From an uncultured Prevotellaceae bacterium (GTDB lineage Bacteria > Bacteroidota > Bacteroidia > Bacteroidales > Bacteroidaceae): a DNA stretch of 9,463 nucleotides. Below are positions 8,201-9,463 of this stretch, one piece after another (the first letter of the stretch is position 1; each line of letters opens with the position of its first letter). The stretch is taken from the NCBI GenBank assembly GCA_947303695.1, contig CAMYYX010000065.1, forward strand, positions 1-9,463, written 5' to 3'. The notes under the pieces were generated by a model. The model searched no databases. It was not told the DNA's origin and saw only the letters and a program-made list of their open reading frames with translations. Position numbers and translations under genes: made by a program.

Positions 8201-9463
8201 ATCTGGATCAGCAAAGATTTCCAATTGCATCGTCTGATCAAGGTGGAACACATAGGTACGAGATGCCTGCTCGGTATACTTCTCCAGTTCCTCATCGTAG
8301 TTGGCCATACTATAGGCTATGTTCTTGTCGAGAATACGGATGTGGTTATCCATCACCATATTAGTGGTGAAACGAGGCGTAGAGAATGGCGACACGACAT
8401 TGTTCTCACTCCATCCTTCTGACAAGTCATCCTCGCTTCCTGGTGACATATCCTCGAAGATCTTGATATCATCGAGCGGGTTACCAAACTCAGGTACACA
8501 TACCTCGCCCACCTTCAGTTCGACTGTTGTAGAACCCTTGATGAGACCACCCAACAGCTTGTACTTGGCTTTCATCTTTCCGTAGCACCAAGACGGATTC
8601 GGGAATCCACCTTTGAGCAAGGCACCCAGACCGACGCTCACCAACGGTATTTCACCCTTGAACAGCCAGCAGTTGATCATCAGTCCCAATTCGCCCATGG
8701 CCAGAGCATAGATCTGTCCCATAGCGTAATAGCCGTTCTTTGAACCCATCTCCTTGCCGCCAATACAACGAGTGCCTTTGGCTAATTTCTTCAGAGCCAA
8801 ATCGAAACCTGCCATCAATGTGGCACGAGCATATACAATACCTGCATTGACACCGAAGTCGCCCCACGCTGTGGCACCGAACATGATACCACCGGCACTG
8901 TTCTTATTTGCAGAGGGCTCCTTAAATTCTTTCAGTGTACCCTGACGTTTGCTTTCTGCCTCACCCGTTAAATTCTGACTGTTTCCACTGATATCAGTGC
9001 CTCCCAGGAACTCTGCGATTTTGTCGGGAATGGCTGGTAAACCATATTCTTTGCCGTTATCGTCAACCAATTCGTTACCTACACAGAGATAGGCATTGGC
9101 TCCGATAGAGCACCACAAAGCAAAGGCATCATCCTTCTTACCCAAGGCAAAGTCGATGAGACGTAGTTCGCAGCGTTCCTTCTGCGGCGGTCGACCGATA
9201 TAGAGATGCCACTTGGTGGGATCTTGATTGGTGCCGTTGCGCTTCCACGTGATACGGAAGTTCATGCTCACCTTGAAGCCCATTGATGCCTCGAAACCTG
9301 TCTTACCCTTATCCACACTCTCTTCGTTACCTGTCTTCGAGTAACGATTGGGGTCTTTCTCATCGGGGGCAAAGGTTCCAAGGCCGCTTTTCTCACTCAC
9401 CGTTTTAAGAATACCTGATGCTTCGCCAGCCAGTTTGGCAAGATCATCTTTCATGTCAACGCC
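5258..9463 (-). CDS. C-terminal part of a giant protein with Ser/Thr/Arg-rich linkers, 5'-truncated by the window
   Basis: The frame is open through the right edge: codons for Gly-Val-Asp precede the first Met (9454), and that Met has no signal peptide, so the true start lies outside. The visible part has 1401 residues; numbering below is from that Met. Residues 50-150 are beta-rich, with Cys 115 and 124. Residues 188-321 are a Gly-rich, amphipathic module with five Cys (GYYAMGQIYALAMGELGL, FPNPSWCYG, LLGGLIKG). Residues 395-520 and 845-900 look Ig/FN3-like, each with a strand, turn and strand such as LVPGRTYRFSL. Residues 613-622 read RYYDPVTGRW, like an Rhs core motif. Residues 625-845 and 907-972 are low complexity. 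Residues 975-1398 mix helices and strands, with a Lys-rich, probably coiled stretch at 1230-1275. No enzyme motif or type IX sorting domain was seen. It heads the operon as far as visible; probably exported, function unknown. Confidence 0.85.
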   Translation of the reverse strand, partial: GVDMKDDLAKLAGEASGILKTVSEKSGLGTFAPDEKDPNRYSKTGNEESVDKGKTGFEASMGFKVSMNFRITWKRNGTNQDPTKWHLYIGRPPQKERCELRLIDFALGKKDDAFALWCSIGANAYLCVGNELVDDNGKEYGLPAIPDKIAEFLGGTDISGNSQNLTGEAESKRQGTLKEFKEPSANKNSAGGIMFGATAWGDFGVNAGIVYARATLMAGFDLALKKLAKGTRCIGGKEMGSKNGYYAMGQIYALAMGELGLMINCWLFKGEIPLVSVGLGALLKGGFPNPSWCYGKMKAKYKLLGGLIKGSTTVELKVGEVCVPEFGNPLDDIKIFEDMSPGSEDDLSEGWSENNVVSPFSTPRFTTNMVMDNHIRILDKNIAYSMANYDEELEKYTEQASRTYVFHLDQTMQLEIFADPDPDADKNKVKPTSVTRIPYTTTNHMSFSLGIGTMTLNTGYRVVLSGYAKEIVNGKEVDPIFNDSTTNWKDVHKEWRDSVAYYFRSSNEPPSLSEAVAIFHTDYQADLERPTLAMRWSFANLLNDPQKPVRGRLEYWNEDYDMWLCPDVEASVKCVDVYGNEKPDNVDVYGRPYNSGGSGSAEHHYDIENYNIGSTRYYDPVTGRWITVEINNSNSNSSSSGETHYFTHVSASANQESTTTEAIKSGRRVATTEAVKSGRRVATTTSDENSAEKVYTVASKSTGSSRGIAMTSATKNNVAMLTEAASSASLVTASAISRVSQSGTAVKLTTSESNSNRAVASSNANRLKDEMEVESWNRGKGKELAQLANEIGQSMVAGTGISKATSSSSNGISSSSSSSSSSSQNTYPNQPVYTNQVVLSKPNSKSQFYNMPLTESNDGDLIFIYTQKTIDRKYLVPGRTYRFSLCQVDEKAYSDLVNKVDSIFKARKRMTSTRTSGKGGTSVRSGRYSSTGGQTTSSSGRRGSSSRYTSSSSRGSSTSSSRNTSTTRPPSSEPTVNLSDYMDEIIAQAEKELGMDADTTRHIKLQDRLDLANYSVTLYSKLSKQWAGVHTSQFAILGTTDNRRLEKGSWYDDWNNRPDFSFPYGRPEHYYVMLRKINRSKSDLYKKTDNALVDEKLFLKDPHLCIGYWARWAMIGGYKINTTFDSQVYTSGEGFKLDIDNGTYFDKWFTYADGQQEKVSVSVRPKYNLSGLLMDLHNVRANIASAAKDIGPSMGYDTNPAITRYRRTFSTLSECRNAIEGCVIGNDIYILRDFYNKLAQLKSDYLKYVAEANKKSKQSDKIKELSKLSKKWNETYRNVKCVVDQTIGDSYMRIKSTISFPYYQIPLLYSLTFEKSGDHNKSLALPGWRMNTSIANAVWNGIPTEQWKLDWQDMWKTYTSFEYELYRLNCYHNKMGYTVDTKYGYVEGYGPKAVCVKTVTR
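6539..6736 (-). other. Ser/Thr/Arg/Gly-rich low-complexity linker in the giant protein
   Basis: Residues about 907-972 consist almost wholly of Ser, Thr, Arg and Gly (SSSGRRGSSSRYTSSSSRG is typical) and end in a short Pro-containing piece. The segment is expected to be disordered and strongly basic. It follows an Ig-like unit and precedes the helical C-terminal region, so a flexible spacer is the simplest reading. A binding surface for nucleic acid or acidic polysaccharide is possible but unsupported. Confidence 0.7.
6995..7030 (-). repeat. poly-Ser tract with a 15-bp tandem duplication
   Basis: Residues 810-820 are eleven consecutive serines. The DNA uses mixed serine codons but contains two consecutive near-identical copies of a 15-bp unit (TCAAGCAGTTCGTCT on the coding strand), at 7030-7016 and 7015-7001, differing only in the first base. 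The unit length is a multiple of three, so gain or loss of copies would keep the frame. Confidence 0.75.
7416..7487 (-). repeat. 36-bp tandem duplication coding a 12-residue repeat
   Basis: Two adjacent 36-bp copies (7487-7452 and 7451-7416) differ at only two positions. They encode AIKSGRRVATTE followed by AVKSGRRVATTT, at residues about 659-682 of the giant protein, inside its Ser/Thr-rich low-complexity section. The near-identity points to a recent in-frame duplication; copy number may vary between strains. Confidence 0.85.

Noticed and set aside
9452..9454. Treating the Met at 9454 as the true start of the giant protein
   Set aside because: The frame continues open to the right edge, there is no signal peptide or intergenic sequence, and the following residues look like the interior of a protein.

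Overview
The window looks like a chromosomal segment of a Bacteroidales bacterium, with Prevotella or Bacteroides as the best guess. Three things support this. There is a textbook Bacteroidetes promoter (TTTG, 20 nt, TATCTTTG) at 69-100 on the minus strand. Two genes encode lipoproteins of the type common in Bacteroidetes, one with an acidic stretch just after the lipid-anchored Cys. The remaining proteins are large and built from fibronectin type III (FN3) or Ig-like units. Species-level assignment is not possible from the sequence alone.

Every gene I can support lies on the minus strand, so transcription runs from right to left. In that order: (1) 9463-5258, the C-terminal 1401 codons of a very large protein whose start lies beyond the right edge; (2) 5244-3055, a secreted 729-residue protein made of about six FN3-like units; (3) 3000-2326, a lipoprotein with one Big_2 Ig-like domain and a C-terminal module of about 100 residues; (4) 2305-143, a lipoprotein of about 720 residues with an amphipathic beta-rich core and an FN3-like unit. 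Gaps between these four are only 13, 9-54 and 8-20 nt, so they are almost certainly co-transcribed. Weak small hairpins follow the last stop codon. At 69-100 a separate promoter drives a fifth gene, of which only the first 15 codons (46-2) are in the window; its start matches PfkB-family sugar kinases.

No RNA gene, insertion sequence, CRISPR array, integrase or other mobile feature is visible, and there is no gene-free stretch longer than about 100 bases. The four-gene unit is the interesting part: a giant protein with low-complexity Ser/Thr/Arg linkers, a multi-FN3 exported protein and two lipoproteins, all apparently envelope or surface proteins with no recognisable enzyme. The arrangement suggests one surface assembly, but its function cannot be deduced from the sequence.
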